A stretch of DNA of 16,968 nt from Phycisphaerales bacterium (GCA_030680655.1 JAUXUZ010000038.1:1-16968); one strand, 5' to 3'; shown: positions 7,051-14,564, counted from the first letter of the stretch. Program-made: numbers and translations. Notes: generated by a model from the letters alone, not told the origin.

Positions 7051-8043
7051 AACAAGGCCGCGCAAACATCCCTGGTCGATCGGCTCACCGCCCTGAGCGA
7101 GCCGGTGCGCCTGCGCCTGCTCCGTCTGCTGGAGAAGGAAGAGCTCTCCGTCGGCGAGCTCGCCCGCATCGTGCAGCTCCCCCAGTCCACCGTCAGCCGC
7201 CACCTCAAGGTCCTCAGCGATGGCGGTTGGGTCGTCTCGCGCTCGGAGGGCACCAGCACGCTGCTGCGGCTGGTGCGCGACGACCTGGAGCAGGCCCACC
7301 GCGCACTCTGGCACACAGTCCGCGAGCAGATGGGCGCCAGCGCAGAGCTCGATGAAGACAACCGGCGCCTCGCCGGTGTGCTCAACGACCGCCGCGGCGA
7401 CACGCAGGCCTTCTTCGGGCGCGTCGCCGGGCAGTGGGACGGTGTCCGCCAGGAACTCTTCGGCGACCGCGCCACCGTTCAGTCGCTGCTGGCGCTCCTC
7501 CCCCAGACCTGGGTGGTCGCCGACATCGGCTGCGGCACCGGCAACGCCGCCGAGGTCCTTGCTCCGCTGGTCGCCAAGGTTTTCGCAATCGACCAGAGCG
7601 ACGCCATGCTCGCCGCCGCCCAGAAGCGCCTCGCCGGCGTGACCAACGTTGACTTCCTCCGCGGCGACGTCGAGAAGCTCCCGCTCAAGAACGCCAGCGT
7701 CGATGCCGCTGTCTGTGTGCTGGTGCTCCACCACATCGAAGACCCGACCGTCGCCTGCGCCGAGATGGCCCGCGTGCTGCGCCCCGGCGGCGTCTGCCTG
7801 ATCGTCGACATGGTCGAGCACGACCGCGTGCAGTACAAGCACGCGATGGGACACCGCTGGCTCGGTTTCGGCATCCCGCAGCTGGTGCGGCTGCTGGGTG
7901 ACGCAGGGCTCGTCGATATCCGCTTCTCCGTGCTCCCCTCCGCCGCCGAAGCCAAGGGCCCCGCGCTTTTCAGCTGCACCGCGCGGCGTCCGTTCGACAA
8001 GACGCCGCCCCCCTCTCCCGCAGGCAAATCGGCACGTTCGTAG
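7048..8043 (+). CDS. sahR: SahR-like regulator: ArsR-type winged helix fused to a SAM-methyltransferase fold
   Basis: This 331-residue protein joins an ArsR-type winged helix (about 5-90, recognition helix QSTVSRHLKVL at 46-56) to a class I methyltransferase fold (about 120-310). The latter has motif I VADIGCGTGNAAE (157-169), Asp182 in FAIDQSDAM, and GDVEKLPL. No cysteine-rich metal site of the ArsR/SmtB type is present in the helix region. In SahR of Proteobacteria this architecture senses S-adenosylhomocysteine and controls its recycling, and here the next gene is ahcY. The start is fixed: an in-frame TAA lies at 7021-7023 and no ATG, GTG or TTG occurs between. There is no Shine-Dalgarno sequence, and the predicted leader is about 10 bases. 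A true methyltransferase activity cannot be excluded. Confidence 0.88.
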   Translation: MNKAAQTSLVDRLTALSEPVRLRLLRLLEKEELSVGELARIVQLPQSTVSRHLKVLSDGGWVVSRSEGTSTLLRLVRDDLEQAHRALWHTVREQMGASAELDEDNRRLAGVLNDRRGDTQAFFGRVAGQWDGVRQELFGDRATVQSLLALLPQTWVVADIGCGTGNAAEVLAPLVAKVFAIDQSDAMLAAAQKRLAGVTNVDFLRGDVEKLPLKNASVDAAVCVLVLHHIEDPTVACAEMARVLRPGGVCLIVDMVEHDRVQYKHAMGHRWLGFGIPQLVRLLGDAGLVDIRFSVLPSAAEAKGPALFSCTARRPFDKTPPPSPAGKSARS

Positions 8044-8144
8044 AACCCAGGCCCGCGGAGCCCGAACCGTTCAGCGTCAATTCCAACCGTCCACTTCCGT
8101 CCCCTCAGCACTCAGAACGCACGACTTCTTTCGAGGATTCATCC

Positions 8145-9725
8145 ATGACCACCGCCCCGACCCGTCCCGCGAGCAAGACCCCCCCCATGAAGCACAGCCC
8201 CATCGCCGCACCCACCGTTGACAAAGCCCGCAACGGCCTCGAGTACAAGGTCGCCGACCTCACCCTCTGCGAGTTTGGCCGCAAGGAGATCCGCCTCGCC
8301 GAGCACGAGATGCCCGGCCTCATGGCCCTGCGCGAGCGCTACGCCGGCAAGAAGCCCCTCAAGGGCGCCCGCATCCTCGGCTCGCTGCACATGACGGTGC
8401 AGACCGCCGTGCTCATCGAGACGCTCGTCGAACTCGGCGCGGATGTTCGCTGGGTCTCGTGCAATATCTTCTCCACGCAGGACTCTGCCGCCGCGGCGGT
8501 CGTGGTCGGCCAGCACAAGGGCGGCACCATCGACAACCCCAAGGGTGTCGCGGTCTTCGCCTGGAAGGGCGAGTCGCTCCCCGAGTATTGGTGGTGCACA
8601 AACGTCGCCATGACCTGGCCCGACGGCAATGGGCCGAACATGCTCCTGGATGACGGCGGTGACATCACCCTCATCGTCCACAAGGGCGCCGAGTACGAGG
8701 CCGCCGGCAAGGTGCCGAGCTTCAACGCCAAGAGCGAGCCCGAGGAGTGGGGCGTCATCCTCGACCTCCTCCGCAGCGAGCAGAAGGCCAACCCCGGCAA
8801 GTACGGCAGGTTCCTCAAGGCCATCAAGGGCGTCAGCGAGGAAACCACCACCGGCGTCCACCGCCTCTACGACATGCAGAAGAAGGGCCAGCTCGCCTTC
8901 CCCGGCATCAACGTCAACGACTCGGCCACCAAGAGCAAGTTCGACAACCTCTACGGCTGCCGCCACTCGCTCGTTGACGGCCTCAACCGCGCCACCGACG
9001 TCATGCTCGGCGGCAAGGTCGCCGTCGTCCTCGGCTACGGCGACGTCGGCAAGGGCTCGGCGCAGTCGCTCCGCGGCCAGGGTTGCCGCGTGATCGTCAC
9101 CGAGATCGACCCCATCAACGCCCTGCAGGCCGCAATGGAGGGGTACCAGGTCACCACGCTCGACGAGGTCGTCGAGACCGCCGACATCTTCATCACCACG
9201 ACGGGCAACAAGGACGTCATCACGCTCGACGACATGAAGAAGATGAAGGACAAGGCGATCGTGGCCAACATCGGCCACTTCGACAACGAGATCGACATGC
9301 ACAACCTCTACAAGGGTGTGGAGAAGGGCTCCGTCAAGCGGATCAACATCAAGCCGCAGTACGACGAGTTCGTGTTCGACGGCGGTAAGAAGGGTGAGAA
9401 GTCCATCCTCGTCCTCGCCGAGGGGCGCCTGATGAACCTCGGCTGCGCCACCGGCCACCCCAGCTTCGTCATGTCGTCGTCGTTCACCAACCAGACCATC
9501 GCGCAGCTTGACCTCTGGTTCTCCGCCAACAACAAGCCCACGCTCTCGGGCATCAAGTACACCGAGAACAAGGTCTACATCCTCCCCAAGAAGCTCGACG
9601 AAGAGGTCGCCCGCCTGCACCTTGAGAAGCTCGGCGTCAAGCTCACCCGCCTCACCAAAGACCAGGCCGCCTACCTGGGCGTCTCGCCCGACGGCCCCTA
9701 CAAGCCCGAGCACTACCGCTACTAA
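8145..9725 (+). CDS. ahcY: Adenosylhomocysteinase (S-adenosyl-L-homocysteine hydrolase)
   Basis: This cytoplasmic NAD-dependent enzyme splits S-adenosylhomocysteine to adenosine and homocysteine, relieving inhibition of methyltransferases. The 526-residue protein has the substrate segment GSLHMTVQTAVL (79-90) and the catalytic block NVNDSATKSKFDNLYGCRHS (256-275). The NAD loop is VLGYGDVGKGSAQSL (295-309). NIGHFDNEID and the C-terminal KPEHYRY, which reaches the neighbouring subunit's NAD, are also present. About 30 extra N-terminal residues precede the conserved core, and an insertion typical of longer bacterial forms is present. GAGGA (8133-8137) supports the first ATG; Met15 is less likely. 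It lies 101 bases after sahR with no separate promoter visible, so co-transcription is likely. Confidence 0.97.
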   Translation: MTTAPTRPASKTPPMKHSPIAAPTVDKARNGLEYKVADLTLCEFGRKEIRLAEHEMPGLMALRERYAGKKPLKGARILGSLHMTVQTAVLIETLVELGADVRWVSCNIFSTQDSAAAAVVVGQHKGGTIDNPKGVAVFAWKGESLPEYWWCTNVAMTWPDGNGPNMLLDDGGDITLIVHKGAEYEAAGKVPSFNAKSEPEEWGVILDLLRSEQKANPGKYGRFLKAIKGVSEETTTGVHRLYDMQKKGQLAFPGINVNDSATKSKFDNLYGCRHSLVDGLNRATDVMLGGKVAVVLGYGDVGKGSAQSLRGQGCRVIVTEIDPINALQAAMEGYQVTTLDEVVETADIFITTTGNKDVITLDDMKKMKDKAIVANIGHFDNEIDMHNLYKGVEKGSVKRINIKPQYDEFVFDGGKKGEKSILVLAEGRLMNLGCATGHPSFVMSSSFTNQTIAQLDLWFSANNKPTLSGIKYTENKVYILPKKLDEEVARLHLEKLGVKLTRLTKDQAAYLGVSPDGPYKPEHYRY

Positions 9726-9764
9726 ACACTCGCTCACGGCCGATCGCCAGCCGCAAAAACAATC

Positions 9765-9795
9765 AAGGCCCGCGCCTTCCCGGCGCGGGCCTTTT
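9765..9795. terminator. Strong terminator between ahcY and the convergent gene
   Basis: A 12-bp perfect stem, AAGGCCCGCGCC (9765-9776) with GGCGCGGGCCTT (9782-9793), has a TTCCC loop and ends in TTTT (9792-9795) on the plus strand. On the minus strand it is followed by CCTTGATTGTTTTTGCGG, so it may work both ways for ahcY and the glycine-zipper gene. Confidence 0.85.
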
Positions 9796-9817
9796 CAGTT
9801 CTCAAGATGCCGGCCGC

Positions 9818-10354
9818 TTACTTGTTTGCGTGGTCGACGGCGTTCGTGTGCTCGACACGCTCCCAGGCGGCGCGCGTCGCGTGCCTGGCGTGCTCCCAGT
9901 CAAGGGTCGATGCGCCCTTGGCCTGATTCCAGCCGCGCCCGAGGTCCGCCTCGGCAGTGTCGAACGTCCGCTTTGAGCCGTTCTTGCTGCCAAAGCTCTC
10001 CCAGCCGTAGCGGTAGGCCGGAGCGTACTGGTCAAAGCCGATCACGCCGTCGGCGTAGGGGCGGCTGGCGTGGTTGTCCTTCCAGTACTTCCCTTCGACG
10101 GTGGGGTTGATCGCCTCGGCCGTCGCGTTGCCCGCGATGCCGCCGACAACCGCGCCCACAACAGCGCCCGCCACCGCACCAACCGGGCCGGCGACCGCGC
10201 CGCCGATTGCGCCCGTCGCAGCGCCGACGCCCACCGCCCCGACGCCGGTGCCGATCAGGTGGTCGCCGCCCGCGCCACCATTGGCGTTCGCCTTGTGCGC
10301 CTTGCTCAAGTCCGACGCCTTGTTGCTGTCGTTGCCGCATTTGTCAGTCGTCAT
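9818..10354 (-). CDS. Glycine-zipper protein with conserved YGWE tail, stress-associated family
   Basis: This is a 178-residue protein of unknown function. Residues 34-78 are a long glycine-zipper stretch of small residues that may insert in or pack against membranes. The C-terminal half has the pattern YWKDNHASRPYA, YAPAYRYGWES and AEADLGRGWNQ, and ends near HARHATRAAWERV. I recognise this tail from an unnamed bacterial family often seen near stress genes. There is no signal peptide. I chose ATG 10354 because AAGGAG lies 6 bases upstream; TTG at 10369 would destroy that site. It converges on ahcY across the shared terminator. Confidence 0.85.
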   Translation of the reverse strand: MTTDKCGNDSNKASDLSKAHKANANGGAGGDHLIGTGVGAVGVGAATGAIGGAVAGPVGAVAGAVVGAVVGGIAGNATAEAINPTVEGKYWKDNHASRPYADGVIGFDQYAPAYRYGWESFGSKNGSKRTFDTAEADLGRGWNQAKGASTLDWEHARHATRAAWERVEHTNAVDHANK

Positions 10355-10799
10355 GGAGAACTCCTTCAATGTGGTCGGGGCGTTGGAACACCCCGGGCCG
10401 GGTTGTGCGGCGCCCTTGCTGCGAAGCGCGGGTCACCGCCGGAAGAGCGAACAAACATCTGCGCACCAGCACGCGACACCGAGGGAGCCCGGCGCCGCGG
10501 TGATTGCTCACCCGTGACGGCCTTCCCTTGCGGCAACCGCTCCTCACACGCCCTGTCCCCGCTTCGCGTTCGCGCCCGGTTCTGCCGTGGCGTGTGCAGT
10601 GGGGCGGGGTGCGCTGCGGCGGTGGCCCGTGCCGGCGTGCGTGAGCCGGCAGGGCCGTGAAACATCCAGAGCGCCGGCGGCGGTCTCGTCCGCCGGTAAA
10701 GCTCCATCAATCGTTTACATCATGCGCGTACCGCCAGCGCACGGCAATGACGGAAACATCCCTGAATGAACGGGGCGCACGCGCAGCGTGCGCGACATC
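10355..10799. other. 445-base intergenic region, no gene seen
   Basis: This stretch separates the glycine-zipper gene from the response regulator, both on the minus strand. It holds the AAGGAG ribosome site (10361-10366) and a 7-bp hairpin at 10674-10696 (CCGGCGG/CCGCCGG). Open frames here translate to Arg/Ala/Pro-rich text without a ribosome site, which I take as non-coding. I could not pick a convincing promoter. Confidence 0.6.
10775..10793 (-). terminator. Hairpin just after the response regulator
   Basis: GCGCACGC (10775-10782) pairs with GCGTGCGC (10786-10793) around a 3-base loop, 7 bases beyond the response regulator stop. Read on the minus strand it is followed by CCCGTTCATTC, with no T run, so termination strength is doubtful. 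Confidence 0.4.
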
Positions 10800-11603
10800 T
10801 CAGGCCTGTGCCAGCCCCTCGCGGATCGCAAACCGCATCAGGTTCGCACGCTCGGGGATGCCCAGCTTCTTCATCATCCGCACCTGGTGGCCGTCGATGG
10901 TCTTCGCGCTGCGGCACAGCTGCTCGGCGATCTGGATGCGGGTGAGCCCCTTGCCGATCAGCCGCAGGATCTCCACCTCGCGGTGCGTCAGCGAGTTGAG
11001 CAGCGTCATCGGTGTGCCATCGCACAGCTCATCGGCGGGGCGCGCCCGCCTGCCGCGGCTGGTGACGCCGCTCCGCAGGGGTGTGCCCGGCAGGCAGTGC
11101 TCGCGGACCCTCGGCCCCAGCAGGAACATGCCCGGTGTGCGTCGCACGGCCGCGCGGAGGCCGTCAACAATGTCCTCAAGTTCATCGGACTTGGCGAAGT
11201 AGGCGCACACCCCGCTGGTGAACGACGCCGTGACGAACGCGTCGCGGACGTGGGCGCTCAGCACGACCACGGCCACCGAAGGAAAGAACTGCCGCAGGCG
11301 GCTGGCCGATTCGAACGCGTCCGGGCCCGGCATCTCCACGTCCAGCAGCACAACCTCGGGCTTGAGCTTCTCCACCGTCTCGACCAGCAACTCGGCGCTC
11401 GCCAGCCTGCCCACAACCTCAAACTCACCGCTGATGGCGAACTGCGCCTTGAGGCCCTCTACGAGCAGGGCGTGGTCGTCAACGCAGAGGACCCCGACGG
11501 GCTTGTCCGCCCCCGATCGCGCGGTTGGGTGTTGCCCGGAGTTTGGCCCAAGCCGCAGGTGCGATGCCCGACCAGCGCTGGATGTCGTTTCGCCAAGGCT
11601 CAT
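10800..11603 (-). CDS. NarL/FixJ-type response regulator
   Basis: This 267-residue protein is a two-domain transcriptional regulator. The receiver spans about 35-155, with the acid pair Asp42-Asp43, phosphoacceptor Asp88 in LLDVEMPGPDAF, Ser116 and Lys138, all in place. A LuxR-type helix-turn-helix follows (204-264: SLTHREVEILRLIGKGLTRI, then AEQLCRSAKTIDGHQVRMMK). The first 34 residues form an unusual polar leader ahead of the receiver. Its ATG overlaps the kinase TGA in an ATGA, so it is translated with the sensor kinase upstream and is almost surely its phosphorylation partner. Targets may be the small genes nearby, but that is inference. Confidence 0.95.
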   Translation of the reverse strand: MSLGETTSSAGRASHLRLGPNSGQHPTARSGADKPVGVLCVDDHALLVEGLKAQFAISGEFEVVGRLASAELLVETVEKLKPEVVLLDVEMPGPDAFESASRLRQFFPSVAVVVLSAHVRDAFVTASFTSGVCAYFAKSDELEDIVDGLRAAVRRTPGMFLLGPRVREHCLPGTPLRSGVTSRGRRARPADELCDGTPMTLLNSLTHREVEILRLIGKGLTRIQIAEQLCRSAKTIDGHQVRMMKKLGIPERANLMRFAIREGLAQA

Positions 11604-13240
11604 ACGTGTTCCTTTGCTACAGGGGTTTTCATCCGACCCTGCGCCGCCTGCACGATGGCGTGGCGCATGGTCTCAAAGTCGGTGGGCATCTCGATGATCG
11701 ATGCACCCAGGCGCAGCCACTGATACCGCGTGGGCCTAGACGGAGCGCCGAGCAGCACGATCGCTCGCCCGTCGGCTCGGTTGTGCCACCGCTGCGCGTC
11801 GGCGAGCAGGCCGCGTGACGGGCGCGTGATCCACATGTCGGCGTTGCCGGGAGTCGCCCCATTGCCCTCGCGGACCCGCACCCCGGCGCCCAGCAGGATC
11901 TGGGTGACCAGCGCGGAGGTGCGGTGATCGGCGATCGAAAGCGCCGCCGTGCACTTCGCAGCGCTCTCTGGGCCCTTCCTTCTGGCCCGCGGCTTAGCCG
12001 CCCGAAGCATGAGGTCGACCGTCGTGCCGTGCCCGAGCCGTGAGTTGATCTCAACGTGCCCCCCGGCGCGGGAGGCGACGTTGCGCACCAGCGGCAACCC
12101 CAGGCCGGTCCCCATCTCCCTGGCCTTGGTGGTGAAGAACGGGTCAAATGCCCGGCGCTGAATCGCCGGCGACATGCCGCGCCCATTGTCCGACACGCTC
12201 ACCCGCACCGCGGCCTCGCGCCCGGTCCCGACGGCCTGCGCGCGCAGCCGGACGCTGGCGTTCTTCTGGCCCCTGGAGACCGCCTCGCCGGCGTTGACGA
12301 TCAAGTTGAGCAGCGCCTGCGTGAGCCACTGCTGGGCGATCCGCACATCGGGCAGGCCCCGCGGCAGCGTGACATGGAGCTTCACGTGCGGCGGCAGGGC
12401 CTTGCGCAGCAGGGGGCCCATCCTCTCCCACCAGTCGGCGAGGTTGGTGTGCTCCTCACCCTCTGGCGTGAACCTCGGGCTCTCGGGGCTCTGCGCCAGC
12501 AGGTAAAGGCCGTCGCTGAGGTGCTGGAGGTACGCGATGGAGCGGCGCAGCGCCTTGATGTGCCCGGACGCCGCGGGCGCCAGCCCGGCGTGGTCGAGGG
12601 CGTTGAGCCGGGCCCGCACCGGCAGCAGCACGTTGTTCATGTCGTGCCCCAGCCCCGCTGCCAGCGTGCCGAGCGAGGCGAGCCGGTCGGTGAGCTGCAG
12701 CCGCAAGTTGGCCGTCGCCAGCGCACGCGTCTGCTCGGTGATCAGGTTCTGCATGCGCGACTGCTCGACGCTCGTGTCGGCAGAGGTGTCGATCTGGTGC
12801 GTGACATCGCGGAAGATCCCGATGAAGTACTTCGCGTCGAGCGTCGGCAAATCGGCCCGCGACATGGAGAGCTCGACCTGGATGGGCGTGCCATCCTTGC
12901 GGACGCCAGCGAAGCGACGCGTGCGATGTAGCGCGGCGGACTTGTCGGCGTGGCGGTAGCGGTCCAGGTAGCGGTCCAGCGACGAGCGGCGCGGCTCGGG
13001 AACCAGCACCTTGACGTTCTGTCCCAGCAGCTCCACGGCCGTCCAGCCGAAGACCTGCTCGACCGACTCGCTGGCCGACTGGATAAACCCGCCCGCGTTC
13101 ATCGTGATGATCGGGTCCAGCGGGGGCGGAGGGTCAAGGCGAGTGAGGCCCGCACCCGCTGCGGCGGGCCTCTTTCTGCGCGTCAAGGCCTTCGACGCCT
13201 TCGGAGCGCGTCGAGCCGTGCTGGGTGAGCGGGTCGCCAT
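11600..13240 (-). CDS. PAS-domain sensor histidine kinase with degenerate C-terminal receiver
   Basis: This 546-residue kinase phosphorylates the response regulator encoded next. A basic N-terminus is followed by a FixL-like PAS domain (about 40-150). The helical dimerisation region is next, with His199 in LGHDMNNVLLPVR. The ATPase domain has N box NLIVNAGEAV (312-321), G1 DNGRGM (351-356), F box FDPFFTTK (365-372) and G2 GTGLGLPLV (377-385). Residues 430-535 look like a receiver fold without acid pocket or phosphoacceptor. The PAS aligns without gaps to FixL, but the proximal heme His is Leu88. No membrane segment is seen, so it is probably cytoplasmic. I chose ATG 13240; the frame is open to 13756, but that part mirrors other genes. 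No Shine-Dalgarno sequence precedes the start. Confidence 0.93.
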   Translation of the reverse strand: MATRSPSTARRAPKASKALTRRKRPAAAGAGLTRLDPPPPLDPIITMNAGGFIQSASESVEQVFGWTAVELLGQNVKVLVPEPRRSSLDRYLDRYRHADKSAALHRTRRFAGVRKDGTPIQVELSMSRADLPTLDAKYFIGIFRDVTHQIDTSADTSVEQSRMQNLITEQTRALATANLRLQLTDRLASLGTLAAGLGHDMNNVLLPVRARLNALDHAGLAPAASGHIKALRRSIAYLQHLSDGLYLLAQSPESPRFTPEGEEHTNLADWWERMGPLLRKALPPHVKLHVTLPRGLPDVRIAQQWLTQALLNLIVNAGEAVSRGQKNASVRLRAQAVGTGREAAVRVSVSDNGRGMSPAIQRRAFDPFFTTKAREMGTGLGLPLVRNVASRAGGHVEINSRLGHGTTVDLMLRAAKPRARRKGPESAAKCTAALSIADHRTSALVTQILLGAGVRVREGNGATPGNADMWITRPSRGLLADAQRWHNRADGRAIVLLGAPSRPTRYQWLRLGASIIEMPTDFETMRHAIVQAAQGRMKTPVAKEHV

Positions 13241-13301
13241 GGGCAAGTGTACTACACGCCGCGGACGAGGCCCTGTTCTCAGACGCCCGCATGGGGAGAT
13301 A

Positions 13302-13327
13302 GGGGAAGTTTCCGCCCTGTGTCCAGC
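13302..13327 (+). repeat. 26-base promoter-like element, copy 1
   Basis: The element begins GGGGAAGTTTCCGC and ends CCAGC. It matches copy 2 (13672-13697) at 17 of 26 positions without gaps. It lies 75 bases before the GTG of the small gene at 13403. A GGAA box suggests an alternative-sigma -35 region, but I see no agreed -10 box. Confidence 0.3.
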
Positions 13328-13402
13328 AGCGCTGGGCGATGATAATCCGCCAATGTCCGGGCACACCTGCCCGCGCACAGCACTCGAGAAAAGGAGGCCG
13401 CC

Positions 13403-13714
13403 GTGCACAGAAAAACCACGATATCCGCCACCGAACCCCGTGAGGCCGACGAGACCCAGATGCTCGTGCAAGCCGTTGAGCGCGAGTTCTGGGCGATCCA
13501 CGCACGCAAAGGCAAGGGCGCGATCAGCTGGCCCGAGGCGGAGCTTTACCTGCTGCGCATCCTCGGGCACAACGTTGGCGACGGGCACAACATTGGCGAC
13601 CCCGCCGAGCCGCCAGAGGGCCCGCACTGGTTCGCGGTGCAACCGCAAGCCAGCAGGGACGGTCCGAGTTGGGGGAAACTTTCGCATAGACACCAGCGCA
13701 ACGCGCGGGCATGA
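13403..13714 (+). CDS. Small protein of unknown function with GHNxGD duplication
   Basis: I do not recognise this 103-residue protein. It starts with GTG, preceded by AAGGAGG (13391-13397) five bases upstream, the best ribosome site in the window, so it is probably expressed. Residues 18-52 should be helical (QMLVQAVEREFWAIHARKGK and SWPEAELYLLRIL). Residues 55-66 are a tandem pair GHNVGD-GHNIGD. The rest is polar and Pro/His/Arg-rich. There is no signal peptide or membrane segment. It is divergent from the kinase gene across 162 bases and its TGA overlaps an ATG (13711) in ATGA. The antisense frame is open too, but lacks any ribosome site. Confidence 0.65.
   Translation: MHRKTTISATEPREADETQMLVQAVEREFWAIHARKGKGAISWPEAELYLLRILGHNVGDGHNIGDPAEPPEGPHWFAVQPQASRDGPSWGKLSHRHQRNARA
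13565..13600 (+). repeat. In-frame 18-base tandem duplication
   Basis: Units 13565-13582 and 13583-13600 differ at one base (GTT versus ATT, Val to Ile). They encode GHNVGD and GHNIGD in the small gene at 13403. Confidence 0.9.
13672..13697 (+). repeat. 26-base promoter-like element, copy 2
   Basis: It begins GGGGAAACTTTCGC and ends CCAGC, sharing 17 of 26 positions with copy 1. It lies inside the 3' end of the small gene at 13403 and 121 bases before the DUF3309-type gene, so it could be a promoter for that gene. Confidence 0.3.
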
Positions 13715-13818
13715 TGCTTGTAGCTGAAGCCGGCTGCGAGTCTCGACGCGACGCAATCGGTACAGGCTTCGTCCGGTCTTCGTGCCGGACGGTTCTTCGC
13801 ACTCTTTGGAGAACGCTC

Positions 13819-13977
13819 ATGCTCGGTACTGTTCTCTTGATCCTCTTGGTCCTGTTCCTGATCGGCGGCCTGCCGATCTTCCCCTACAGCCGCAAGTGGG
13901 GCTACGGGCCCGGCGGCGTGATCGGCCTGCTGCTGGTCGTCGTCATCGTCATGATGTTGATGGGCGTCTTCCGCTGA
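13819..13977 (+). CDS. DUF3309-type small membrane protein
   Basis: This 52-residue hydrophobic peptide matches the DUF3309 pattern: two membrane segments (about 2-18 and 33-50) flanking LPIFPYSRKWGYGPGG (18-33). The function of the family is unknown; members are short, widespread and often near stress genes. ATG 13819 gives the family's usual length and start (MLGT), and GGAG lies 7 bases upstream. A longer reading from ATG 13711, overlapping the previous stop, would add 36 residues without a ribosome site, so I reject it. Confidence 0.85.
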   Translation: MLGTVLLILLVLFLIGGLPIFPYSRKWGYGPGGVIGLLLVVVIVMMLMGVFR

Positions 13978-14066
13978 ATCGACCGAACACCACGGCCGGC
14001 GGTGTGGCGCACCGGATAACGGGGCCACGCCGCCGCCTTCGATTCGAAGCCTCGAAAGGGAACACC

Positions 14067-14336
14067 ATGACCATGAACAGGCCCAGCCCCGGGCAACAGC
14101 CCGCACCGACGGCGCCCTCACCGGCCGCTGAAGCCGGCGCGCTCGCAACCAGGCTCGCGGTGTCATGCTACGCGGCCCTCGCGTGCGCGGAGGCGCTCAA
14201 CTACGGCCGCACGCACCCCGGCTCCCGGCGCCTCGCCCTCGCCCTCGACAACGACACACCCGCCGACGGCTACCGGCAGGTGCTCGCCTTCCGCCAGCCG
14301 CAGCTCAAACTCAAGCCGCCTGGCGCACCGATGTAG
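14067..14336 (+). CDS. Hypothetical small protein
   Basis: I do not recognise this 89-residue product. The first 20 residues are Pro/Ala-rich, followed by a helix-prone stretch (AGALATRLAVSCYAALACAE, 23-42) and a basic, Gln/Lys/Pro-rich tail. The stretch is not hydrophobic enough for a sure membrane segment. AAAGGGA lies upstream of ATG 14067. It follows the DUF3309-type gene by 89 bases on the same strand. Coding is plausible, not certain. Confidence 0.5.
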   Translation: MTMNRPSPGQQPAPTAPSPAAEAGALATRLAVSCYAALACAEALNYGRTHPGSRRLALALDNDTPADGYRQVLAFRQPQLKLKPPGAPM

Positions 14337-14350
14337 ATCCCTTTAAAGAA

Positions 14351-14366
14351 CCCCGCTCGCGCGGGG
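14351..14366 (-). terminator. Possible terminator of the sugar operon
   Basis: Six perfect GC pairs close a TCGC loop. On the minus strand it is followed by TTCTTTAAAGGG. It lies about 310 bases beyond the isomerase stop, so its assignment is loose. Confidence 0.4.
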
Positions 14367-14539
14367 CGGCGGTGCGGCACACAGGGGCGGATCCCTCCCT
14401 CCCTGACTCCCCACCGCCGCCGCAGCCACAGCGGCTGCGCTGCACTCCGGGGCACGACACCCGATGATCCGTGCAGTTGCGGCTCCAACCGGCGCTCCAT
14501 CGCCGACAGCGCAGATCCAAGGGTGATGAGAAGGGGCAG

Positions 14540-14564
14540 GGCCCGCGGCTCCACAGCGCGGGCC
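14540..14564 (+). terminator. Possible terminator hairpin
   Basis: GGCCCGCG (14540-14547) pairs with CGCGGGCC (14557-14564) around a 9-base loop, followed by TTGTCGATT. The tail is weak for an intrinsic terminator. It could serve the plus-strand small genes. Confidence 0.4.

Noticed and set aside
8044..8144. A possible S-adenosylhomocysteine riboswitch before ahcY
   Set aside because: I found neither the conserved core nor a convincing pseudoknot in these 101 bases; the upstream regulator explains control better.
8139..9737. A 532-codon minus-strand frame opposite ahcY
   Set aside because: It mirrors the ahcY codon pattern (Leu/Val/Asp-rich text) and has no motif; ahcY is certain.
10366..10710. 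A 114-codon minus-strand frame upstream of the glycine-zipper gene
   Set aside because: Its composition is Arg/Ala/Pro-rich without a ribosome site, typical of GC-rich non-coding DNA.
13241..13756. N-terminal extension of the sensor kinase to 13756
   Set aside because: Family homology starts only after residue 40 of the chosen protein. The extension runs antisense to the 13403 gene, which has a strong ribosome site.
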